Shown: in pieces, positions 15,872 through 22,952 of the stretch | Layout of the letters: every line of letters starts with the position of its first letter | How positions within the stretch are numbered: the stretch's first letter is position 1 | IMG/VR virus record: IMGVR_UViG_3300018421_000068 | Span: 1 to 40,333 of that record | DNA: 40,333 nucleotides | Source of the DNA: a virus | Strand: one strand, 5' to 3' | Translations under genes and position numbers: made by a program | Notes under the pieces: generated by a model | Databases searched by the model: none | The model's input: the letters and a program-made list of their open reading frames with translations, nothing else | Told to the model about the DNA's origin: nothing

Positions 15872-17467
15872 TCACGCCTCAGTAATTGTCAACGTACCAT
15901 ACGTCACCAGCGTACCTAAGTTACGTAAAACAATATCTGTCGAAACATTCGCTGTCGGAGAAGCATTGTTCAAAACTGTAAACTGGTTGATGTTATCGCT
16001 ACCCCCAGCAAAGAACGAGGTGGCAGCCACACTCGCAGTACCAAGGGCTGCAGCAGCAGTTCCCGTACCAATAAGCGTCGCCGTACGATCAACTTTGCCA
16101 CCGTTAGCACTCTCATTATAATTAATACCCTCAGCCACCGCCTCAAAGATAGCAGTAGCCGCTCCGCCCGTAACAGTAACCTGCCCCGTATTCACAAATT
16201 TATAAATCACCGGGGGCCCGGTTCGAGCATCCACATAATAAAAACCAAGGTCGCCCGCCTCATATGTCCCATCGGTAACACCCGAAGTCGTCAGCGACAC
16301 CGTAGTTCTTGTTCCACCCGAAACGTCGTAATACCCAACATTACTAGACCCAACAGCAGAAACAGCGTCCATAGACAAAGTATCAACATAATCAACACCC
16401 TCCACCGCATCAATCGTAGAAATAATCTCATTCCGGCGGACACGCTGATTTTCCCAATCCCAAGAATTAGGAGAAAGATAGTCCTGCAACGCAGCCTCAA
16501 CCGCAGCCTTAACAGAACTAAAAGTATAACCATCCAACGCTTTCACAGACGCCGTAACATGCACCTTCGCCAACTCAGCAGACATCACCTCAACCGACAA
16601 ACCAGAAGGAGTGCGCTCCTCTAAAGACGTATGCAAATCAAACAAATCAGAGGCCGACACCACCACCTCAGTAGCCGCTGCACTAGCAACATCAGTCTGC
16701 CCGGCCACAGCAACCAAAACATAACCATCATGAACACCATACGAAGAAGAAGTCGTATCCCGATCCCTATACTTCCTGCGATTATAAGCAGCAACACGAT
16801 AAGCATACGACTTATTCGTCCCCACATAATTCTTAATTTGATTTGCAGTAGTCGTCGCAGTTGTATAACTAGCAAGCAACGCAACACCACGGTCAAAATA
16901 CTCTGCGTCTGTTTCAGCGTTTAAACCCCCAGAAGGGTCCGTGCTAAAAACTGCCGAAACAAACGTGGGGCTGCTCGTAAGAAGTGACAACGGGCCGCCA
17001 CCAGTGGAAACATTGTACGACTGCCCAATGTCCAAAGCCGTTACAGCGGCTGCTTGGGCAACATTAGCCGCAGAAGCAATAAAATCCTCGTCCAATGTGT
17101 AAATGTAAGAAATATTAGTCACCGCATCAACGTACAGAAACTCTGTCCCTGCTGGCAGCGCCGTGTTTAGTGCGCTTTGTACAATATTTATGCTAGCGGT
17201 AGCCTTGGTGCCGTCGCTGCGGGTCAGACCGAACAGTTGAAGCAGGACCTCAGCAGTCGCAGACGGTAGCCTATTAATCCCGGCCACAACCTGAGCGGAG
17301 CGGTCTGCGAAAATTTCAGCAAGGACCACTTCAATCTGCCCCGCCTGCGGTGACCAGTTTGGCAGCAACGCCCGCCCACCTTCAAGAATAGTGTTAAGGA
17401 TCGCCACAGGATCTTCATCAAAAATAGTAAGATCCTTATAAATACTTACATCAGGGGAATTAGCCAC
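15872..17467 (-). CDS. Baseplate J-like protein (wedge)
   Basis: The core (GGLNAETDAEYFDRGVALLA, then TTANQIKNYV, AYRVAAYNRRKYRDRDT) is the typical baseplate J/gp47 signature. The N-terminal 100 residues contain the LPxGTEF-type strand (LPAGTEFLYV). The C-terminal RRNEIISTIDAVEGVDYVD is also typical of J proteins. In contractile tails J proteins form the wedge ring with gp25/W- and gpI-type partners, which flank it here in the standard order. Start: GTG 17467, after GAGG and just past the gp25 stop; a TTG at 17488 would add 7 residues and overlap gp25. Confidence 0.9.
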   Translation of the reverse strand: MANSPDVSIYKDLTIFDEDPVAILNTILEGGRALLPNWSPQAGQIEVVLAEIFADRSAQVVAGINRLPSATAEVLLQLFGLTRSDGTKATASINIVQSALNTALPAGTEFLYVDAVTNISYIYTLDEDFIASAANVAQAAAVTALDIGQSYNVSTGGGPLSLLTSSPTFVSAVFSTDPSGGLNAETDAEYFDRGVALLASYTTATTTANQIKNYVGTNKSYAYRVAAYNRRKYRDRDTTSSSYGVHDGYVLVAVAGQTDVASAAATEVVVSASDLFDLHTSLEERTPSGLSVEVMSAELAKVHVTASVKALDGYTFSSVKAAVEAALQDYLSPNSWDWENQRVRRNEIISTIDAVEGVDYVDTLSMDAVSAVGSSNVGYYDVSGGTRTTVSLTTSGVTDGTYEAGDLGFYYVDARTGPPVIYKFVNTGQVTVTGGAATAIFEAVAEGINYNESANGGKVDRTATLIGTGTAAAALGTASVAATSFFAGGSDNINQFTVLNNASPTANVSTDIVLRNLGTLVTYGTLTITEA

Positions 17468-17474
17468 AGCAACC

Positions 17475-17780
17475 TCACTCAAACTCAATCAACACATCAG
17501 CGTCCACGCCACTGACAGACTTAACTTTTATATCCGTGATAAGCAACTCTTCCTGATCGTAAAAACGTCGAACCGTCGACAAAAACTCTGCTGCGTCAAA
17601 CCTATGGAACGTGGGATCATTCATTCCAAAACGGTCCAACAGAGGCCGCTCATCTTTTTCTGTGCGAATGATAGAATTAATCTGCTCAGCTTTGTAAGTT
17701 GCAGAATCCGAATAGACAGTCGCAGGGCGACCGTTATCATTGTCAATTCTAAAAGGATGCGAAAGCACATACTCAGCCAC
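17475..17780 (-). CDS. gp25/W-like baseplate wedge protein
   Basis: A 101-residue protein starting at GTG 17780 after GGAGG. The sequence LSHPFRIDNDNGRPATVYSD, then YKAEQINSIIRTEKDERPLL and DRFGMNDPTF has the gp25/GPW layout: HPF start, a Y-x-x-Q-I helix, the T-x-x-x-E-R-P turn and an FG-x-x-D segment. gp25-like proteins are small wedge components at the sheath-baseplate junction of contractile tails and are good evidence for a myovirus-type particle. It is followed directly by the J gene. A possible promoter lies at 17808-17837. Confidence 0.85.
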   Translation of the reverse strand: MAEYVLSHPFRIDNDNGRPATVYSDSATYKAEQINSIIRTEKDERPLLDRFGMNDPTFHRFDAAEFLSTVRRFYDQEELLITDIKVKSVSGVDADVLIEFE

Positions 17781-17807
17781 GGTTCCTCCAAAAATACCTT
17801 CATATAA

Positions 17808-17837
17808 AGTCTACCGAAATTATGAAGGGTTCTTCAA
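17808..17837 (-). promoter_or_regulatory. Possible promoter for the gp25-J-gpI operon
   Basis: The minus strand reads TTGAAG (17832-17837), an 18-nt spacer, then TAGACT (17808-17813), with a 27-nt leader to the GTG at 17780. Both boxes are imperfect and the spacer is at the long end. Confidence 0.4.
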
Positions 17838-18167
17838 CTACTCGCTGGTTATACCTATGTACCAATCATGAAAATGTGGGTCATTAACTGGTATCATTAA
17901 AAACTCCACCAAATCAATGTCCCATTCATTGCCTTCGCTGCACCAAGCAATCTCAATAATGTCTGAAGCGGCCACGGTGCCTGTGTTGGTTTCTAATCCA
18001 AACACATTTATAAAGTGGTTAACCAAGCAAGATTGAATGCCTCTATGATAGCAAGCGGCCCCCTCACTTGCACCATTTGGGCAAATGCCGGGGGCCACAT
18101 CAAGCGACGATTTGTTTATGTTTAACAGTAAACGATGGCCGTCTTTGTTCCAATTTAATTCCTGCAT
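17838..18167 (-). CDS. Hypothetical protein, 109 residues, with cysteines
   Basis: Starts at ATG 18167, 3 nt after the preceding stop. It contains ICPNGASEGAACYHRGIQSC (three closely spaced Cys), a later WCSEGNEWDIDLVEF and an aromatic, His-rich C-terminus (DPHFHDWYIG). The Cys/His content could mean metal binding. No family is recognised. It precedes the gp25-like gene and follows a coiled-coil protein, so it may belong to baseplate assembly. No ribosome site was seen; translational coupling is likely. Confidence 0.55.
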   Translation of the reverse strand: MQELNWNKDGHRLLLNINKSSLDVAPGICPNGASEGAACYHRGIQSCLVNHFINVFGLETNTGTVAASDIIEIAWCSEGNEWDIDLVEFLMIPVNDPHFHDWYIGITSE

Positions 18168-18170
18168 AAC

Positions 18171-18395
18171 TCAGTCAAGTGCTGTAACATCAGCATCTGC
18201 GGGGAAAGGCACACTCTCCGTACCTTCCGTCTGCTCCTGCGGGAATTGCTCAACCTGTGCCTCTGAGTAAACTAACTCTTTTACCACCTGCTCCGCAACT
18301 ATAAGCTTAGACTTCAAGTCTAACACCTGCTCCTGTAGCTCAACAATTGTTGACCAAGCTGCCTTAAGCGTTGTATCTGCTTCATAACTAAACAT
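18171..18395 (-). CDS. Small coiled-coil protein, 74 residues
   Basis: Residues 8-48 (AWSTIVELQEQVLDLKSKLI, then VAEQVVKELVYSEAQVEQF) form a likely coiled coil; the tail is acidic. The ATG shares a base with the upstream stop (TAATG), which couples it to the BppU-like gene at 18395-18739. No family is recognised; it may be a linker or chaperone for a virion part. Confidence 0.55.
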   Translation of the reverse strand: MFSYEADTTLKAAWSTIVELQEQVLDLKSKLIVAEQVVKELVYSEAQVEQFPQEQTEGTESVPFPADADVTALD

Positions 18396-18739
18396 TATCT
18401 TGTAACCTCAAATTTGAAATTAAACTGGCCTTCTATGACCCGCTCGACATCTCCAGTGGAGTTTTCTATTTCTAAATCATACACACCGCCATCGGTCATG
18501 GCTGCTGTCTCAGACGCAGATAGACTCACAACAATCTGACCATCAGAGTTTAAAGACAACCGCCCATTCTCTGATGTCAGCTCTATAATTGGTGTAATAT
18601 CAGTAATCCTGCGACGCACATGCATCCTGCCGGTAAAATCCGTAAAGTCTCTTAATGACCCATCTGGATTTTTGACAGTTAGCGTCCTTATAAAAGTTGT
18701 GCCCTGCTCGCAGGTCATGTCGTATGAACCAGCAGCCAT
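18395..18739 (-). CDS. BppU-like N-terminal domain protein, 114 residues
   Basis: The ATG at 18739 follows AAGGAGG. The sequence MAAGSYDMTCEQGTTFIRTL, VKNPDGSLRDFTDFTGRMHV, then IVVSLSASETAAM and GVYDLEIENSTGDVERVIEG is beta-rich and paralogous to 9392-9733. The order (strand, NPDG turn, GRM strand, YDLE...V..G at the end) resembles the domain by which BppU-type proteins attach to baseplates. Finding one copy before the gp25-J-gpI block and one before the fibres at 7029-9390 suggests attachment of two different appendages, which is inference. Confidence 0.6.
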   Translation of the reverse strand: MAAGSYDMTCEQGTTFIRTLTVKNPDGSLRDFTDFTGRMHVRRRITDITPIIELTSENGRLSLNSDGQIVVSLSASETAAMTDGGVYDLEIENSTGDVERVIEGQFNFKFEVTR

Positions 18740-18755
18740 GATCCCTCCTTACGTA

Positions 18756-18762
18756 TATTATA
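18756..18762 (-). promoter_or_regulatory. TAnAATA box upstream of the BppU-like gene
   Basis: TATAATA on the minus strand, inside GTATAATATAC, 16 nt before the ATG at 18739. No convincing -35 box. It belongs to the group of TAnAATA boxes in structural-gene gaps. Confidence 0.4.
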
Positions 18763-18779
18763 CATCGAAGGGGGCGTAA

Positions 18780-18980
18780 CTAGCTCGCCTTAGCTCGACC
18801 TTTTGGGGCCTCTGCTGCGTCTGGGGAAACGGCGGAAACTTGAGCAGCCTTAGCTTCTTCTTCCTGCTGCATCTGCCTAACAACGGTACGAAGAACAGCA
18901 TTGTCCCCAGTAAGACGCTTAATTTGGTCAAGCAAATCAGCGATAACCGCTTGCAAGTCTACATTAATATTGGTTTCCAT
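18780..18980 (-). CDS. Small helical protein, 66 residues
   Basis: The ATG at 18980 has AGGAGG 11 nt upstream. Residues 6-42 (VDLQAVIADLLDQIKRLTGD, then NAVLRTVVRQMQQEEEAKA) form an amphipathic, coiled-coil-like helix; the C-terminus is Ala/Lys-rich and probably disordered. No family is recognised. Clear ribosome site, position and composition support a real gene. Confidence 0.55.
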   Translation of the reverse strand: METNINVDLQAVIADLLDQIKRLTGDNAVLRTVVRQMQQEEEAKAAQVSAVSPDAAEAPKGRAKAS

Positions 18981-19009
18981 ACTTTGTAGTACCTCCTAAT
19001 ACATTAAGA

Positions 19010-19531
19010 TTAACAATTCCACCAATCAGGAGAAGGACGACCTTTCAACCATTTAGCGAAACTGGCTTTGTCTATTATATAGAATTCACGATAAATGTCA
19101 ACTGCTTCCGACAAAACAGCCGTGGTGCCGTACTTGGCATGCAGCTCATCGCCAACACACAACGGCACAGCCGTCATCGGAACATCCGGCACCATACAAG
19201 CTGAAGCACGCACAGCATCTAGTTGGCGAGCACAAGCATGTTCCTTACCAAACCTAAGAGCAAACTCATCAGCAAGAGCAACAGAATGATCAAACAACCA
19301 CGTAAAGTTGCTTAAAGAATCACCGACCCAGCGAGTACTTGGATGATTAGCATACCCCCCTTTATGTGGAGTCCCCTTAGCAGTCAACGGAACATCTGCA
19401 TCCGCAGCACCATGCCTACGCAAAGCAGACACCATCATTTGCACACTCTCTACAAGCATTTTACCTTGATGCTTGTCACACAAACTTTGAGCAGCAACAA
19501 CAGGATTTTCATCTACAAAAAAAATATTCAC
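19010..19531 (-). CDS. Conserved phage protein with CDKHxxKM signature
   Basis: Starts at GTG 19531 with AAGGAG 5 nt upstream. It begins MNIFFVDENPVVAAQSLCDK and continues HQGKMLVESVQMM, with NHPSTRWVGDSLSNFTWLFD, DEFALRFGKEHA and a C-terminal FAKWLKGRPSPDWW. I recognise this pattern (D-x-D/N-P near the start, CDKHxxKMxxE, NHP...W, FAKW...P-W) from an uncharacterised family common in marine phages; biochemical function is not known to me. The conserved Cys, His and Asp suggest a catalytic or metal site. It has its own consensus promoter at 19551-19579, which suggests early or independent expression. Confidence 0.7.
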   Translation of the reverse strand: MNIFFVDENPVVAAQSLCDKHQGKMLVESVQMMVSALRRHGAADADVPLTAKGTPHKGGYANHPSTRWVGDSLSNFTWLFDHSVALADEFALRFGKEHACARQLDAVRASACMVPDVPMTAVPLCVGDELHAKYGTTAVLSEAVDIYREFYIIDKASFAKWLKGRPSPDWWNC

Positions 19532-19550
19532 AACGCTCCTTTACCCGACA

Positions 19551-19579
19551 AGTATAACACACTACCATTAGAATGTCAA
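19551..19579 (-). promoter_or_regulatory. Consensus sigma70-type promoter, downstream of the tRNA
   Basis: The minus strand reads TTGACA (19574-19579), a 17-nt spacer, then TATACT (19551-19556). The -35 box is perfect. It starts 5 nt after the tRNA 3' end and drives 19010-19531, with about 20 nt of leader and an AAAGGAG site. Confidence 0.8.
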
Positions 19580-19584
19580 ATTTG

Positions 19585-19667
19585 TACCCCTGGTGGGAAT
19601 CGAACCCACAAGCCCAACGGGCCACGGATTTTGAGTCCGCTGCGTTTGCCAATTTCGCCACAGGGGC
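19585..19667 (-). tRNA. tRNA-Leu (anticodon CAA)
   Basis: The 83-nt minus-strand sequence has the acceptor pair GCCCCTG/CAGGGGT (one G-T pair), a D-arm TGGCGAAATTGGCA, an anticodon stem-loop with loop CTCAAAA giving anticodon CAA, a long class II variable arm (GGCCCGTTGGGC region) and the T-arm GTGGGTTCGATTCCCAC. Discriminator A73 is present and CCA is not encoded. It would read TTG leucine codons. It sits 6 nt after the sigma factor stop and is probably on the same transcript. Confidence 0.92.
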
Positions 19668-19673
19668 AAACCC

Positions 19674-20600
19674 TCAAACTTCCTCAGAAGCCTCCGTAAA
19701 CGCCCAAGCAACACCAGACGAAGGATGCCTCAACCTGGCAATCGCCTTAGCCTCAAGCTGCCGAACACGCTCCCTCGTCAAACCCATCATATCACCAATA
19801 GCCTGCAACGTCATAGCCTCAGGACTATCACCCAAACCGTGGTGAAGCATCAGCACCTTATACTCACGCTCAGGCAGCACTGACAACGCCTTCAAGATAT
19901 CAGTGGCGAAACTAGCCCTAATCCCCTCCTCGTCAACAGGCGTCTGATCGTAATCCACCAACGTGTCCGCATGAGTTACCGAACTATCCTCCGAAAGAGG
20001 ATTATCCAAAGATTCCAGCCTGCTGTTTTCCATATGGTGCCAAATGTCATCCAAGTGGTCAAGATCCCAATCCAAATGGTCCGCAATGTCCTCTCGGCTA
20101 AAGCCATGCTGCCTGGTGCTGAACTCATCAACCACCGCCGCCAACTTCCGCACATCAGCTTCAACATGCATGGGAAGCCGTATAGCCCGCCCAAAGTTAG
20201 CAATAGCCCGCTGACAAGCTTGGCGGCACCACCATGTCGCATACGTGGAGAACTTGAAGCCCTTCTCGGGATCAAACTTATCTACCGCACGCATTAAACC
20301 AATCGTGGCCTCTTGAATAAGATCTTCGTACTCTAGACGGCTTTGGGAGCGAGCGTACTTTGCTGCCGTGTCCATCGCCAACCGAAGATTGTGCGTAACA
20401 AAGGTGTCTTTGGCCCGCTTCCCCTCCTTAATGTCGGCATTCAACTTCCGGCGCTCAAGATAAGTCAACTGGATGCCCTCAATATGGGAATGATTAAGTT
20501 TCTTGTCGGCAGCTAGTCCTGCTCGTACCGCACGCCCCAGAACGACTTCTTCATCTCGGCTGAGAATCCGGTGCTTGGAACTATTAACGTACCCTGTCAC
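19674..20600 (-). CDS. RNA polymerase sigma factor, sigma70 family (full-length, group 2-like)
   Basis: A 308-residue protein starting at GTG 20600 with AAAGGAG upstream. It has a region 1.2-like start (LSRDEEVVLGRAVRAG), region 2.1-2.2 (VTHNLRLAMDTAAKYA, then YEDLIQEATIGLMRAVDKFD), region 2.3-2.4 (GFKFSTYATWWCRQACQRAI), region 3 (RAIRLPMH onward) and region 4 (LPEREYKVLMLHHGLGD, LQAIGDMMGLTRERVRQLEA). It should direct host RNA polymerase core to -10/-35 promoters. All regions are present, unlike the T4 gp55-type late factors, so it could replace a host sigma at phage promoters. It has a strong own promoter. Which promoters it reads is inference. Confidence 0.93.
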   Translation of the reverse strand: MTGYVNSSKHRILSRDEEVVLGRAVRAGLAADKKLNHSHIEGIQLTYLERRKLNADIKEGKRAKDTFVTHNLRLAMDTAAKYARSQSRLEYEDLIQEATIGLMRAVDKFDPEKGFKFSTYATWWCRQACQRAIANFGRAIRLPMHVEADVRKLAAVVDEFSTRQHGFSREDIADHLDWDLDHLDDIWHHMENSRLESLDNPLSEDSSVTHADTLVDYDQTPVDEEGIRASFATDILKALSVLPEREYKVLMLHHGLGDSPEAMTLQAIGDMMGLTRERVRQLEAKAIARLRHPSSGVAWAFTEASEEV

Positions 20601-20671
20601 TATTGCTCCTTTATGTTAAAGACTGCGTGTATATGCGACACGAGTCTGATTTGGTGGGGGAATAAGTAGTA

Positions 20672-20700
20672 AGTATACTACACTTCTGGACAAATTGCAA
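20672..20700 (-). promoter_or_regulatory. Sigma70-type promoter for the sigma factor gene
   Basis: The minus strand reads TTGCAA (20695-20700), a 17-nt spacer, then TATACT (20672-20677), with a leader of about 65 nt before the GTG at 20600. The TATACT box recurs at 19551, 24503 and 386. Confidence 0.75.
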
Positions 20701-20712
20701 GTATTTGCCAGC

Positions 20713-20767
20713 ACTTTTGTGAGTAATTAACAAATTTTGTGTTTAAACTTCAAATTGTGGGAGTAAT
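20713..20767. repeat. Direct repeats in the gap upstream of the sigma promoter
   Basis: TTTTGTGAGTAAT (20715-20727) and ATTGTGGGAGTAAT (20754-20767) are spaced 40 nt apart, each close to a CAAATT element (also at 20691-20696). They lie upstream of the -35 box of the sigma gene promoter and could be operator sites; no protein partner can be assigned. Confidence 0.35.
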
Positions 20768-20773
20768 CTCGCC

Positions 20774-22717
20774 TCAAAATTCAAACTTAGGTGACGTAAA
20801 CAAATGTTCAACAAGATGAGTGTCGCCGTACTTCATGCGATCCTGATCGGTCAACTCAATCACCTCGTGCTCACCCGCTGTATATAACGTACCCCACGAC
20901 CCTCCCCCCAGGTCAGGTTCAGTCGAAATATGCACATCCTTTAAAACCATCTCCATGACAACCCCAGCTTGACGGCACAACTCCTCAGCGTCCTTCTCGG
21001 GGAAGGAAAACAGAATCTCATCGTGGATCGGGAGTACCGCATAATCCCACAACCCCGCCTCGTGTACTTTAATCATAGCACGACCCAACACATCACGGGC
21101 AGTAGACTGGATACAGTAGTTCAAAGCCGCATATGGTCGCTCAGCATCCACAGGAAGCTTCCTACCAGTGTGGGTAACTACAAAAGTTCGCTCACCTTTC
21201 TTGATGGGGAAGGCTAGCTGATGGGCAAACGAGGTCACACCCTTGTAAGTGTCATCAAAAAGGTCACACACCTTCTGAGCATCCTCCACGCTCAACCCAG
21301 ACTGACGTGCCAAGGTCTTGGGCCCAGCACCATACACCTTGCCAAAATTAACCGTCTTGGCGACCTTCCTAGACACGCCCGTGCTGTCAGCGGTGGTTTG
21401 GTGCAAATCTAGCCCCTCGCTGAAAACCTTCAGCATAACCGGATCTTGAGATAGTGCAGCAAGAACACGAAGCTCCACGCCTGAAAAGTCAATAGATGCC
21501 ATACGGCACCCCTCCTCAGCCAAAAACATACGACGTATAGCATCCCCCCCAGAGGGCAGCTGCTGCAACGGTGGGTTATTTATTGACATCCTCCCAGTAC
21601 GGGCCTGCAAACTATTGATCTTCGGATGAACCCGGCCATTGGCGTCCATTGTCTCCAATGAAGCAGTAACATACGAATCACGCCACTTTGCGGAGTTTTT
21701 CGCAGCCGTCACAGACTCCGCCAGCATGCGGGCACGAGGATCAGCAGACTCATCCGCACGAATCTCATCCAAAATAGTTTTATCAACCTTAGTTGCACCA
21801 GTCGGCGTAACCTCAGTTAGGCGCACCCCCAAAGAGCGAAGCCCCTCAGCCACATCCTTAGTGGCATTATGATTCTCAACACCCAAGCCCTGAACAATCT
21901 CAATATGGTTCTTCTCATCCACAGTCATGTCACGAATCAGCTTACGGGCATAATCAATATCAATACGCATACCCCGACGCTCCATAGCAGCGACCAGCAT
22001 CAAAATCTGATGCTCATACTTAACCAAATGATCCATTGTCTTCCGCTTAATCTCATCACGAAGCTTAGGGAAAAGACGGGCAGTCAGAATAACATCCATA
22101 CCAGCATACTGTACCAACGTGGGATGAGCCGCAGGAATGTTCTTCCACCCCTCTTTGTTAGACCACTTATGCTCCTTGAAGATCTGCTTCAAAGCAGCGT
22201 CAGAATCCGGTGCCGACTTATCAACATGATGCGCAGCCAAGTTCTTCAGACCATGCCCTACGCCACCCTCAACCCGGCTCCTCGGATCAGCCAAATGTGA
22301 CAAAATCTTCGTATCAAAAGTTCTAGCCAAAATATCAAGGGCATCAACGTGCCCATGACGATCCAGCCCCAACGCATCAAAGGTGGCATTATGGGCAAGC
22401 AGCCGATAATCCGTGCGTTCCATGACAATGTCAATAGACCGCTGAAACCAGGGATCGCCCCAAATGAACACCCAAGCGTCATCACAGTCACCCCACTGAA
22501 TAGACTTAATAACCCAGTGCGGAGAATAAGTATCAAGGCCGCTAGCCTCAATGTCATAGGCCAGGGGGCGCTTGCCCTTCAGCAGCCAGTCACTAAAATC
22601 GCCAAACTGCTCATCAGAGCGAACAAGCGTTACATTACCCAAGTCGGCGGTATCGTTACGATTCTCATGCAACCAGTCATCAAACAGAGTTATAGAATAC
22701 TCATCAATATTCTTCAT
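20774..22717 (-). CDS. DNA polymerase, family A, with 3'-5' exonuclease domain
   Basis: A replicative polymerase of about 647 residues. Exonuclease motifs are present: LAYDIEASG (ExoI, D and E, about 55-57), LLAHNATFD (ExoII) and YAGMDVILTA (ExoIII, Y-x-x-x-D). Polymerase motifs: ASIDFSGVELRVLAALS (A), RKVAKTVNFGKVYGAG (B) and LPIHDEILFSF (C, with the catalytic D and E). The residue equivalent to E. coli F762 is Phe. The 5'-3' nuclease domain of bacterial Pol I is absent, as usual for phage T7-type enzymes. The start is ATG 22717 with GAAGG upstream; a TTG at 22723 has poor spacing. It overlaps the 82-residue gene by 14 nt. Confidence 0.95.
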   Translation of the reverse strand: MKNIDEYSITLFDDWLHENRNDTADLGNVTLVRSDEQFGDFSDWLLKGKRPLAYDIEASGLDTYSPHWVIKSIQWGDCDDAWVFIWGDPWFQRSIDIVMERTDYRLLAHNATFDALGLDRHGHVDALDILARTFDTKILSHLADPRSRVEGGVGHGLKNLAAHHVDKSAPDSDAALKQIFKEHKWSNKEGWKNIPAAHPTLVQYAGMDVILTARLFPKLRDEIKRKTMDHLVKYEHQILMLVAAMERRGMRIDIDYARKLIRDMTVDEKNHIEIVQGLGVENHNATKDVAEGLRSLGVRLTEVTPTGATKVDKTILDEIRADESADPRARMLAESVTAAKNSAKWRDSYVTASLETMDANGRVHPKINSLQARTGRMSINNPPLQQLPSGGDAIRRMFLAEEGCRMASIDFSGVELRVLAALSQDPVMLKVFSEGLDLHQTTADSTGVSRKVAKTVNFGKVYGAGPKTLARQSGLSVEDAQKVCDLFDDTYKGVTSFAHQLAFPIKKGERTFVVTHTGRKLPVDAERPYAALNYCIQSTARDVLGRAMIKVHEAGLWDYAVLPIHDEILFSFPEKDAEELCRQAGVVMEMVLKDVHISTEPDLGGGSWGTLYTAGEHEVIELTDQDRMKYGDTHLVEHLFTSPKFEF

Positions 22718-22952
22718 ACTCAATAACCTTCGACCGCCTCAAGTTGTAAGCTTCAATAATCTTAGAACGAATATCACGATACTCTGGCTTCGAATCATAG
22801 CAGTAAGCTTTAAGCTCCCCGCCAGCATTTGTCAACAAACACAACTCGTCATCATAACACGCATACCACGTTTGACGGTCCCTAGACGTATACAACTTGT
22901 CAGGGGCCTGCTCATATAAATCGTCTTCAATAGAATCTGAGTCGTACATCAT
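22704..22952 (-). CDS. Small acidic hypothetical protein, 82 residues
   Basis: Tyr- and Asp/Glu-rich (SIEDDLYEQAPD, RQTWYACYDDELCLLTNAGG, then EYRDIRSKIIEAYNLRRSKV). The start overlaps the exonuclease stop by 4 nt (ATGA) and the end overlaps the polymerase start, so it is translationally linked to both. No family is recognised. Position suggests a replication-associated accessory protein. Confidence 0.6.
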   Translation of the reverse strand: MMYDSDSIEDDLYEQAPDKLYTSRDRQTWYACYDDELCLLTNAGGELKAYCYDSKPEYRDIRSKIIEAYNLRRSKVIEYEEY

